From a bacterium UBP14_UBA6098 (GTDB lineage: Bacteria; UBP14; UBA6098), in the NCBI GenBank assembly GCA_002428525.1, contig DIWU01000013.1:31469-95468 (forward strand): DNA of 64,000 nt, written 5' to 3'. Positions 16,386-26,000 of this stretch are shown piece after piece (positions within the stretch are counted from its first letter, which is position 1; each line of letters begins with the position of its first letter). A program made the translations under genes and the position numbers. The notes beneath the pieces are model-generated. The model saw nothing but the letters and a program-made list of their open reading frames with translations, did no database searches and had not been told where the DNA came from.

Positions 16386-17873
16386 TTGAAAAGCAGGGGA
16401 GCCGATAAACGCTTCCATCGTTTAGTATCGCTGGTTAGTTACGGGGCCGCAATATCCCTCCTGACTACACCGGCTGTTGGCTTATCCCAAACACGGGATG
16501 CCCGTCCTCTTTGCTGTGTCGGAAATCATTACCCCGCGCTTCAGAGCGATCTTTTTTCTCAAGTCGAGACCTTCATCAAGCTATCTCCTCCCCGCACCGA
16601 GTTAAGCAAATTACAAGCTATTATCGTGCCAAACGCCCCTTTTGTTTATGTCGGGCCGATCTTGGGTTCCGCATATTCAAATCTCGCGAACCGAAGTTAC
16701 GATCGGATCGTTATCCTCGGTCACGATCCCTCCGCGACGGCGCCGGCTCTATATATCGGGACCAAGTTCTCAACACCGCTCGGCCAGCTAAGCTCCGACG
16801 ATACCTTCGCTAAACAGATCATCGAAAGATGCAAGGTGCAATTCGAGATTGTCGGAGCCGAGTATCCCCTGCCGGCATCGATAGAACCTCAGTTGCCCTT
16901 TATCAAATACCTGTATGGCGAGAAGCCGATTGTCGCTATCGGTTTGGGCGTGCAGAGCGTCCTCGATGCGAAGGAGATCGGCCGCGCCCTCTCTGAGCTT
17001 GCAAGCGATGGGAAAACGCTGTTCGTCGGTGTGACCAATCTTTCGGAGCTATACGATTCGGGTTCTTGCGAGGGGATGGACAGGCAACTGATCGCCAAGC
17101 TTCGTTGCTTCGAGATCGATAAACTCGCCGAAGATTTCGAGCAGGGAAGGATTCAGGTTCAAAGCCCTGCGGTGATTATCTCATTGCTTCGCGCGGTCAG
17201 AGGGGGCGGCGCCGATTTCGTGGATATTCTTAGATACTCCAACTCCGGCGGAATTATCGGCGATCACCAATCAGCGGTCGGATATTTGGCCGCGGCTATA
17301 GGAAATTCGAAATCCCCGAATGTAAAAAAAGCTGTATGCACGCCGTTCGACGGCTCCTCTTTAGTCGAACTGGCGAGGCAGTCTATCGCCGAAGGGCTCG
17401 GTTTTCCCCGTAGAGAGACCAAATGCCCGGAGAATAAAGACATGACTATCGACGGCCTTTACATTACATTGGAGATGGAGGGGAAACTCCGCGGAGCGTC
17501 GAGCCTGCTATTCCCCAATCAGCCTATCTCCGAGGCTGTTTCGATGACGGCCAAATCCGCGGCCTTCAACGACCCGAGATTCAATCCGCTTAGTGTCGAG
17601 GAAGCCCGCGATCTTGAAATCACAATATATTTGCTCTCAAACGCCCGTCGCATCGAATCGCCGTCGGATTTCGACGCCAGAAAGGACGCGATTTTTATTA
17701 GCAGGGGAAGCTATTCGACGCTCCTGTTTCCGGGGGAACTAAATCCTCTGCTCAACAACGAGGATTTGCTCGGAAGGGCTTGTATCAAGGCGGGAATGCT
17801 TTCCAATTGCTGGAGGCAGAACGAAACGAGTGTTTGGACTTTCGATGTTCATCTCCTGAAAGGCAATAGATGA
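16386..17873 (+). CDS. Exported MEMO-AMMECR1 fusion protein with degenerate active sites
   Basis: The first part (residues ~40-300) follows the MEMO1 fold (AmmeMemoRadiSam protein B). The last ~165 residues resemble AMMECR1 (protein A), with IDGLYITLEMEGKLRGA. The family's conserved residues are missing. The usual PHAGY motif reads VPNAPFVYVG, GPSHH reads GHDPS, EHSLE reads PASIE, and the AMMECR1 LRGCIG reads LRGASS. I chose TTG 16386 because AAAGGA lies just upstream and it yields a basic start followed by a hydrophobic stretch, LVSLVSYGAAISLL, that looks like a signal peptide. The longer frame begins inside the promoter. Its stop overlaps the M23 gene by four bases. No radical SAM partner is nearby. 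Function unknown; it may be a secreted pseudoenzyme. Confidence 0.75.
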   Translation: MKSRGADKRFHRLVSLVSYGAAISLLTTPAVGLSQTRDARPLCCVGNHYPALQSDLFSQVETFIKLSPPRTELSKLQAIIVPNAPFVYVGPILGSAYSNLANRSYDRIVILGHDPSATAPALYIGTKFSTPLGQLSSDDTFAKQIIERCKVQFEIVGAEYPLPASIEPQLPFIKYLYGEKPIVAIGLGVQSVLDAKEIGRALSELASDGKTLFVGVTNLSELYDSGSCEGMDRQLIAKLRCFEIDKLAEDFEQGRIQVQSPAVIISLLRAVRGGGADFVDILRYSNSGGIIGDHQSAVGYLAAAIGNSKSPNVKKAVCTPFDGSSLVELARQSIAEGLGFPRRETKCPENKDMTIDGLYITLEMEGKLRGASSLLFPNQPISEAVSMTAKSAAFNDPRFNPLSVEEARDLEITIYLLSNARRIESPSDFDARKDAIFISRGSYSTLLFPGELNPLLNNEDLLGRACIKAGMLSNCWRQNETSVWTFDVHLLKGNR

Positions 17874-19189
17874 GCGGCCCTATCCAGAGAAAATACCGCG
17901 GTGGGTTCCAACAGCCGAAAGAAACACCGCGTCGCCCTTCGGGTCTCAGGCTGTTTTATGGCTTCAGGATACCCGGGCTTCTTTTAATTGCAGGGATTTT
18001 GACCTTCCTCCTATTTCATTTATTCGGAGGCCAGACTCAAGCCAAGACCACAACACAGGAGATCGATTTTACCGATTACCGGCTCAAATGTCGCCTGTGC
18101 GGCGAGATCAAGCAAAACGAATCGCTGTATATCTCCCTTACCAAGGCCGGCATGTCGCCTAAGATGGTTCATGATATTAACTTAGGCTTCAAGGATATTT
18201 TCGACCCAAGGAAGATACTCCCCGGCGATAAATACAATCTCGATACCGACAATGTGGGAAACCTTCTTCGGTTCGAACTCGAGCGCTCGCCATGGGAGCG
18301 TTATTGCGTCAGGCGCGACGGAGAGAACCTCTGCGGCGTGAAAGATACTATCCCTTTGACCTATGTTATCCGCGCGGCGAAGGGCGAGGTCAAGAATACA
18401 CTCTGGGAATCGATGGTCAATGAGGGTATTCCCGCCGAGGTCATTCTTCGCTTTACCGACATATTGTCTTTCAATGTCGATTTTCTTACTGAAACCCGCG
18501 ACGGCCAGAAGTTTTCGCTTCTATACGAGGAGTATATTTTTCAAGGGCAAGTTATCAATGTCGGAAGGGTTATTGCGGCTGAATATTCTCTCTCGGATAC
18601 CACCTACGGCGGTATCTTCTATGTCGATCCCGACAGCACCAGCGGCTATTATACTCTCAACGGCAAGAACACTCGCAAGGCCCTACTTCGGACGCCGCTG
18701 TCGTTCCGGCGCATCTCGAGCAATTTCACCAAGGCACGTTTCCACCCGATTTTGAAAATCTATCGCCCGCATCTCGGCGTCGATTACGCCGCGCCCTCCG
18801 GCACGCCGGTTTCGGCCTCGGGTTCCGGCACTGTGACATTCGCCGGTTGGAAGGGCGGCTTCGGCAATTTCATCGAGATCAAGCACGAGGGCAATATCGT
18901 AACTCAATACGGCCACTTGAAAGGCTACGCTCGCGGAATTAAAACGGGCGCTAAGGTAAAACAGGGACAGCTTATAGGCTATGTCGGCTCTACGGGATTG
19001 TCCACCGGTCCGCATTTGGATTATCGGGTCAAGGTCAAGGGCGAATTTGTGAACCCGCTGAGATACGCCTTCCCCGACGGGCCGCCCGTCAAAGATAAAT
19101 ACCTCGGGGATTTCAAGACGAAAGCGTCCGAGTATTTGGCTCTTTTAAATGTTCTTACACGAGAAGAAATCGTTTTGAATTCTCAATGA
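17870..19189 (+). CDS. M23-family (LytM) cell-wall endopeptidase, membrane-anchored
   Basis: This is a peptidoglycan endopeptidase-like protein of 439 residues with one N-terminal membrane helix (residues ~34-52). A Csd3/OapA-like N-terminal region follows (TKAGMSPKMVHDINLGFKDIFDPRKI). A second pre-catalytic domain leads to the LytM domain (~285-395). That domain contains HLGVDYAAPSGTPV (zinc-ligand His and Asp) and QYGHLKG. The usual HLH motif reads GPHLDYR, so the second histidine is Asp. It is translationally coupled (ATGA) to the MEMO-AMMECR1 gene. It may be a hydrolase with altered metal site or a regulator of other amidases. The family is certain, catalytic competence is not. Confidence 0.9.
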   Translation: MSGPIQRKYRGGFQQPKETPRRPSGLRLFYGFRIPGLLLIAGILTFLLFHLFGGQTQAKTTTQEIDFTDYRLKCRLCGEIKQNESLYISLTKAGMSPKMVHDINLGFKDIFDPRKILPGDKYNLDTDNVGNLLRFELERSPWERYCVRRDGENLCGVKDTIPLTYVIRAAKGEVKNTLWESMVNEGIPAEVILRFTDILSFNVDFLTETRDGQKFSLLYEEYIFQGQVINVGRVIAAEYSLSDTTYGGIFYVDPDSTSGYYTLNGKNTRKALLRTPLSFRRISSNFTKARFHPILKIYRPHLGVDYAAPSGTPVSASGSGTVTFAGWKGGFGNFIEIKHEGNIVTQYGHLKGYARGIKTGAKVKQGQLIGYVGSTGLSTGPHLDYRVKVKGEFVNPLRYAFPDGPPVKDKYLGDFKTKASEYLALLNVLTREEIVLNSQ

Positions 19190-19195
19190 TTGCGC

Positions 19196-19224
19196 TTGAC
19201 TTTTTCATATTAATGGTTTAATTA
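19196..19224 (+). promoter_or_regulatory. Possible promoter upstream of the first large secreted protein
   Basis: TTGACT at 19196-19201, a 17-base spacer and TAATTA at 19219-19224, in an AT-rich gap of 141 bases. The leader would be about 100 bases long. No obvious riboswitch structure is seen in it. Confidence 0.45.
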
Positions 19225-19330
19225 ATAAGCTTATTTAAAATGAAGGTTTGAGTGAAGGGCTTCAAGGCTCCGCAAACCTTGTTGTGTAAATCATCGTTTT
19301 AATCCAATACTCCCGAGGAAGGGGGCATTA

Positions 19331-22300
19331 ATGGAATTTAAAGCAAAGTTAACCGGAATCGCAGTCGTTTGCGCGATGCTGTTGGGGCTTGGCACTGCCA
19401 TCGCCCAGATCGATCCGCCTATCTGCGCAGATTTGACCTCCACCGGCTATGGTCTGGTCGGCGACACCCTCGACGGCGGTTTGATACTCGCCGGGTTTGT
19501 TCAGGGACATAGCGCGTCGCTACAGATCGATCCATTCTGTATCGGTGCCGGACTGAACTACCGCTTCTTCCGCACTCCGCGCGGGGCCTCGACGCCGGAC
19601 CTCCAGACCGACTGGATGCCTATGACTACCGCGAACTTGGACGGCGGCGGAGACGGCGCGGTATTCAAGTATTCCGCCGCTGTCACAAATGGCGACACGG
19701 TTATGTTCTCGAATCCGTTAGGTCTGCCGGAGCGCGATGTTTGGCTGATGCACGACTGGTATCGCCCCGACCGCATCGAGGGAATCTCGACCTATTATTA
19801 TCCGAGCCCCGCGAGAATCCGTATCAATTGGGCGAGAGGTTACGACAGCGCCTCGGGTGTTTACAAATACTACATATACCGCGCACCCGCCGGCTCGGGC
19901 TATCTTCTCGAATATATCGACCACACTATGACTCCGCTCGATTCGATCATCGACGACGGCAGGGCTTGGTATGATTGGTCCGATTACGAGATCACACCCG
20001 GCGAGTGCTATTGGTATGTTATCGTCCCGATGGACAAGGCTGGCTGGATTCGCAGAGACGGCAATAATCTTTTCCGCCGTTGCGCGACCGGTATCGAGCC
20101 GATTTGGCCGCCCTGCGCTCATCTGCGGGAGCTTCCGAGATACCATGTCGGCGGCGGCGTGACGGTTCGAATCGACCTCGACCTCTGCCCCGGTGATCCC
20201 GACGAGATGATACAGTATCGCTATCGCAAGTATGGTGTGTTCACTAATCCGGTCTCGGGCGAGCTCGATATGTATCTCATTCAGGAGACCGACTGGTCGG
20301 ACGCCTCGTCCTATTTCTTCTCGACGACTGAGTGTAGCACCTACACCTTCAGCGCTCAGGCGAGATACCTCGGCGGAACGACAAGCTCGTGGTCGCACCT
20401 GATCCCGACCTATCCGCTTACGACCAACGATCCTACTCCTCCCGGCTGTCCGACGACGATGTTCGCCGAGTCCTACGGCGAGGACGGCATCTATGTCCAT
20501 TTCGAGCAGGATCCTGAAGACGACTGTGGAAGCGGAATCCTCGGCTATCACCTATTCAGGTTCCCCGCCGACTCGATCTCCGCGCACCTTCCTCCGGACT
20601 CAAGCGATATCGAGCCATTTAGGCTCTGGCATTATTATGTTAATGAAGAGGGAAGATACACCTTCCAAGACGACGGCCCGACCGATCCGCTCATCGACCT
20701 TCTCGATAATGTCACCTATTATTATGTAGTCTGCCCCTACGACTCCGCGGGCTGGACGAACTGGCTCAACTGCGGCGATCTTCAAATAGATACCGCGACG
20801 GTGGATAAGGGCGTCACTAATCCGATCGCAATCAGCCTCCCGACCTTCTTCTGCGACGGCGTCGTGAATGTCGAGTTTATCGATACGACCCGTTGCGACG
20901 CGACCGAGGTCGAAATCCAATGGTCGGCCGACCCGAGCTTTGACGGAGCATCGTTTGTCGGTGTCGGGCCGTTCCCGATCAACGCCGATACCTCGATCGG
21001 AACCCAGTTCACCTATTCGAACCCGATCGACGCGAGTTGCACCGATTGGGACACTATGTTTGTCCAAATCAGCGGTTTGTATGAAACCCAATGGTTCTTC
21101 CGCGCCCGCTTCCGCGATCAGTTCGGGAATACCTCGGTTTGGAGCAATATTGTCCTCACTCGTATCGACAACACAGCGCCGACTACTACAAGAATTATCA
21201 ATGTTCAGTCTTTGGCCGACAGCACGAACCGCGTCGATATCCTTCTGACTTGGGACCCCTCCGAGTTCAACGACGCAGAGGGTATTGGAGTCGATTCCGT
21301 TAAGATCTATCGCTCCTCCGCGATAGGCGAGGTCGGTTCCGAAATCGCCACCGTCTCGAGGTTTATCGATAAGTTCGTCGATAGGGATCCCGATCCGGTC
21401 GATAACTGGCACAGCAATGTCTATCGCGTTGTGCCCTATGATTATTGCGATCATATGAACTTCGAGGGCGGGCAGGGAACATTCTCTCCCATCGGTCAAC
21501 ACCCGCCGGCGGTGCCCCGCATCGACACGGTTCTCGTTAGCCACTTCCTCGACTCGTTCACCGTTGTTTGGTCGGATACCGGCGCTAGCCCGATGACCAC
21601 CAGATATGTTCTCCGTCACGGCGGAACAGTTGGCTGGCTTTGGATAGGCGATACGATCATCGCCCCGAACACTCACCTCGGAGTCGTTCCCTCCCACAGG
21701 GCGACCTTCCCGATCGAAAACCTCTTCGGCGGCCCGAGGCATTATTTCATGATGTATGCAGTTGACGGCGAGATTCCGGGGAACCAGAGCGGTTGGTCGG
21801 CTGTCTATGATTTCGAGCTTCCCGAAGCGCTGAATGTCACCGACACGATTCATATTCGCGCCGGATGGAACCTCATCAGCCTTCCCGTTATGCCCGCGAA
21901 CCCCGCGGCGAATGTTATCTTCCCGGGCGCCCACAGCTATGCCGAATGGGACCCCGTTTCGGAAGGATATGTCGAGGTTACAAATATGGAGCCGGGCAAG
22001 GCTTATTGGGTTCTCATGGGCTCGGCCGCGGATTACCCTGTGACGGGAATTCCCGTTGTCAAGGTCGAGCGCGAGGATATCGGCCCCGGTTGGTGGATGG
22101 TTGGCGCGCCGTATGATCCCACGGAGGATGCTCTTGGAAGCGGTTTCTCATGGGACGGTTCCGGCCATGTCACCCCATACGGATTCAATAGAAGCTACTA
22201 CAACACAATGCGTTTCCACGGCGGAAACGGCTATTGGCTTCTCCTTAACGGCACCGGCGATTTCTATTGCGAGGTCGGAATGCCGAAGGCGATTATCGAT

Positions 22301-22942
22301 CAACCGATTGTAGATTGGAACTTCTTCGTCGATATAGACGGATCGACCTTGGAGATAGCCTACTCGGCGCTCGCCGAGGAGGGAATCGATTTGGCGGATG
22401 TCCTAATTCCGCCGCCCGCGCCCGATGGAATAAGATATCCCGCCTTCATCGACGAAAACGGCTATCGCTATATTCGCGATGTCAGGCCGGTTGGCGAGTG
22501 GAATATCGACGCACCATTTGGCTCGATTATCTCATGGAACTCGGAGGCCTTGCCCTCGATAAACCTCGAGCTGGTCACCGAATACGGCGCTTTCGATATG
22601 CGCACGATCGAGTCGGCGGAGATCCGCGGCTTTGCGAAGATTGTCGCGAAGGGCGCGCTCCCGTCGGAATTCGCCCTCGGCCAGAATATACCTAATCCAT
22701 TCAACGCGACCTGCGCGGTGCCGTTCACCGTCGCCGAGGATTCGCGTGTAACTATCAAGGTGTTCGATATCAACGGCCATTCGATAGCGACATTACTCGA
22801 CGGCGAGGTGACCTCCGGCGTTCATAGGGCGATTTGGAACGGCACCGACGATTTCGGAAGGTCGGTTCCGGCCGGAATCTACCTTTGCAGAATGGAAGCC
22901 GGGAGCTTCGTCGCCACGAGGCGTATGCTTCTTGTTAAATAA
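19331..22942 (+). CDS. Large secreted fibronectin-like repeat protein with C-terminal sorting (FlgD-like) domain
   Basis: The 1203-residue protein starts with a signal peptide (MEFKAKLTGIAVVCAMLLGLGTAIAQ). It continues with several fibronectin type III-like modules (YKYYIYRAPAGSGY, ILGYHLFRFPADS, DSVKIYRSSA), rich in Asp, Trp and Cys. Near residue 840 a GWNLISLPV module begins, a surface-protein domain common in FCB genomes. The last ~85 residues are a FlgD-like/T9SS type A-like domain with NIPNPFNATCAVPF, VFDINGHSI and VPAGIYLCRMEAG. GAGGAAGGGGG precedes the ATG. Such domains mark export through a PorV-containing machine and surface attachment. It heads the cluster that runs to 32704. Binding target unknown. 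Confidence 0.85.
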   Translation: MEFKAKLTGIAVVCAMLLGLGTAIAQIDPPICADLTSTGYGLVGDTLDGGLILAGFVQGHSASLQIDPFCIGAGLNYRFFRTPRGASTPDLQTDWMPMTTANLDGGGDGAVFKYSAAVTNGDTVMFSNPLGLPERDVWLMHDWYRPDRIEGISTYYYPSPARIRINWARGYDSASGVYKYYIYRAPAGSGYLLEYIDHTMTPLDSIIDDGRAWYDWSDYEITPGECYWYVIVPMDKAGWIRRDGNNLFRRCATGIEPIWPPCAHLRELPRYHVGGGVTVRIDLDLCPGDPDEMIQYRYRKYGVFTNPVSGELDMYLIQETDWSDASSYFFSTTECSTYTFSAQARYLGGTTSSWSHLIPTYPLTTNDPTPPGCPTTMFAESYGEDGIYVHFEQDPEDDCGSGILGYHLFRFPADSISAHLPPDSSDIEPFRLWHYYVNEEGRYTFQDDGPTDPLIDLLDNVTYYYVVCPYDSAGWTNWLNCGDLQIDTATVDKGVTNPIAISLPTFFCDGVVNVEFIDTTRCDATEVEIQWSADPSFDGASFVGVGPFPINADTSIGTQFTYSNPIDASCTDWDTMFVQISGLYETQWFFRARFRDQFGNTSVWSNIVLTRIDNTAPTTTRIINVQSLADSTNRVDILLTWDPSEFNDAEGIGVDSVKIYRSSAIGEVGSEIATVSRFIDKFVDRDPDPVDNWHSNVYRVVPYDYCDHMNFEGGQGTFSPIGQHPPAVPRIDTVLVSHFLDSFTVVWSDTGASPMTTRYVLRHGGTVGWLWIGDTIIAPNTHLGVVPSHRATFPIENLFGGPRHYFMMYAVDGEIPGNQSGWSAVYDFELPEALNVTDTIHIRAGWNLISLPVMPANPAANVIFPGAHSYAEWDPVSEGYVEVTNMEPGKAYWVLMGSAADYPVTGIPVVKVEREDIGPGWWMVGAPYDPTEDALGSGFSWDGSGHVTPYGFNRSYYNTMRFHGGNGYWLLLNGTGDFYCEVGMPKAIIDQPIVDWNFFVDIDGSTLEIAYSALAEEGIDLADVLIPPPAPDGIRYPAFIDENGYRYIRDVRPVGEWNIDAPFGSIISWNSEALPSINLELVTEYGAFDMRTIESAEIRGFAKIVAKGALPSEFALGQNIPNPFNATCAVPFTVAEDSRVTIKVFDINGHSIATLLDGEVTSGVHRAIWNGTDDFGRSVPAGIYLCRMEAGSFVATRRMLLVK

Positions 22943-23004
22943 CTATCAAATAACTGGATACCACAGTCATGATAAAAATAAACATAAATGATAAGGAGCG
23001 AGCC

Positions 23005-26000
23005 TTGAGAGTAAAGACTATGCCCTTAATACTCGGTATTCTGGCTCTCGGGCTTTTCGGAAGCCTGTTAGCGCAACCGGCACCCGTGTTGACACTCGAA
23101 CCTGAGTTCACTGCGGGCCATGTCAATCCGGTGCTTTGGTCGGAACCGCCGAGCTATAGTGTCACTATTACAGCTTGGGAGATATGGGTCGATACCGCCT
23201 CGGCGGGAATGCCCTCTTGGCCGGATGCCGATTACGAAGACATCTTAGGCCCTGACAGAATCTCCATCGGCCCGATTCCCGTGGCCGACGCGGCTGATTT
23301 CGGAACAACCTATGGCGGCGACTACGCCTACCCGGTTGGCAGTGGAGCATACGGCCGCGCCGACGATCCCCTCACCTCGGGTCTGCGGTATTGCTATAAA
23401 GTAAGGTATCGTTGGACAATGAGCGGCGAAACCTTTGGTTTCTCGGACTGGTCGGGGACCTACTGTAGCACGCAGGATGCCGCTCCGCCGGCCGTCGTCG
23501 TCGATTCCCTGCCCGAGTGGTGGAACACCTCGACGGTGAGAATCCAATACGACGCTGACGACGCCCTCGTCGGGACGGTCGATACTGTGATTCTGTATTA
23601 CAGGATGCCGCCCTCGACGACTTGGCTTCGCGCTATGGCGATTGTTCCGCCGCCGCCGCTTTATGTCGGCTACTTCGATTTCGATGTCTCCGGAACCGGC
23701 GATGGCGAATATGAGTTCTTCGTCGGCGCGTGGGATGCCCTCGGCAACGGAACGATTCCGGTCGGGACGCTTCACGCACCGATGGCCGGAACCAAGGTTG
23801 ACGACACGAATCCGACGAGCACGATTCTCGAAACCGGTGCTTTACCTTTATATTATACTGGTTGGGCAGGCGGAATCGAGCTTTTCATATCGGCCTCGGA
23901 TGCCTACAGCGGTCTCACCGCAGTGTATCTCGACACCGATTTCGGCGGATCGCCGACGTTCTCATTCGATAGCGCTTTTTATGGCGCGGTCGAGAGTGTT
24001 CCGAGAGACACCTTCGTCTTTTCACGGACTGAGAACGGAATTTGGAATATCCGTAGCAAGGCCATCGATCTCGCGGGAAACCATGAGAACGAGTTAACTT
24101 GGGACTGGACATTCTATGTCGATACCCGGGTTCCCATCTTCGACGCTACTGATGTTACCGATACGACGACTGCACCTCATCGTTACGATGTCCCCGCGAT
24201 GGCCGGTTGGACAAACTCGCGCGTTGTCAAGGTCATTCCGACAGGCGCGAACGATCCTTTGGTTGACGGCTATGCCAGCGGACTCGACACGATTGCTGTC
24301 GCCTCGAATTCGCTGTTCACTGCCGATTATATGGGTTTCATACCCTCCGCTTTTTACCTTTGGACAGCGCCAGATGGCGATGGTGAAAAAGAGGTTCACG
24401 CGAAGCTCAAGGATAGGGCCGGCAATATCAGCGATTCGCGCTTCGGGCTAATTTCGCTCGATACCGAATCGCCGGTTCTTTCGGCCTGCACGCTTTGGAA
24501 CCATGCGACTCCGGGGACACCGACCGACACGACGGTTTCGCTAACTGTCGATGTGACGGTTCACCAAGACCCCTACTACGGTTCAGCCAGCGGGATTTTC
24601 TTCACGCAGAGCGCCGCGGATTTGAACTCGATCTCCGAGTTAGCTTGGCGCCCGCTCGCCGACAGCTACACCTTCACCTTCACCGGATTCTCCTCCGGCG
24701 AATGGATGAAGCTTTACTCGGTTCTGCGCGACAGCGCGGGCAATGTCAGCGAGGCCGCGGTTGACAGCATCCGCTATATTCACGGCAACAAATGGGTCGA
24801 GATATACAATATCAGCGATATCGACGGCCCGGATGCCACCGGAAGATACACGGACACCACAGAGGTCTTCATTCATCTGCGTTACGGCAACGGTATCGAC
24901 ACGATCATGGTTTGGGACGGTAGCTCGATGTTGACTCCGCCCGACACTGTTTTCCCTGTGCCCGACCCGGATGGCGAGTCCGATACGATCACGATCGTCG
25001 GCAAACTCAACCGCGTCGATGGGTGGCATACGCTCGCGGTTCGCGGCAAAGCCAACTATGATATCATCCTCACGGATGTCGATTCGGCTTCGATAGAGCT
25101 CGATACACAGCGCCCGACGGTGCCGAACTTCCATGCTCTCGATCTCACAAATCATACTGAGCCTTTGATTCCGGCGGATGTCGCCGACACCGGCTGGACG
25201 AACAGCTCGGATGTCCGCGCGTTGTTCACCGGATCCTACGATACCGGCGGCGAGTCCGGCGGAACGGGTCTTTATCGTTATAAGCTCTCAGTCGGTCCGA
25301 CGGAGCTCGATTTCGGGCCTTTCCCGGGAACCTATCAGGTCGAGTTCGCCCTGCCCACTGGTGACGGTGTTTATAGTATCCTCGGTGATGTTCAGGATTC
25401 CGCGGGAAACTGGGCCTCCGAAGGCCCCGATCCGCTGTTCGAGATCAAGCTCGACACGCGCGTGCCGGTAATCGACTCGATTCAACTTCTCGACGCCTCG
25501 AGCCTTTCACCGGATTACACCGACGAGCCGGGAATTATCGTGAAGATCTTCGGGGACGATACACCGTGGACGCCGGCCTATGCCGCTATCTTCGAGAACA
25601 CCGCATCCTACCCGAACAGTGTTCGCGCGATTCGTAGGCCCTTCGGCTCGGGGACGATAGCTTTCACGCTCACCGATACCCTAACCGGCGGTATAAAGAC
25701 CGTGTTTGTCGCTCTTATGGACAAAGCCGGAAATATTTCGGCGATGGGTTCCGCGACAATAATATTCAATAAAGAGATAGTCCTCGATATGAGGCTTTTC
25801 GACTACGACAGCGACCCGGAGAATCAAGTCTGCACGAACAGCCCGACAATCGGCGTTCATCTGATTTCTTCAGGGACGCCCGCCGCGGCCTATATCCTCT
25901 CCGAGACTCCCGGCGAGGCACCACTTCCCGACGATCCGCGTTGGATTCCCTATCCGGTCGGTGGCGACACAATGTTCACAATGGTTGCAGACCCCTCGGA

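Noticed and set aside
20600..21934. A 444-residue open frame on the minus strand inside the first large secreted protein
   Set aside because: It is antisense to a clearly real gene with signal peptide and sorting domain, has no ribosome site or recognisable motif, and its length reflects the codon bias of the coding strand.
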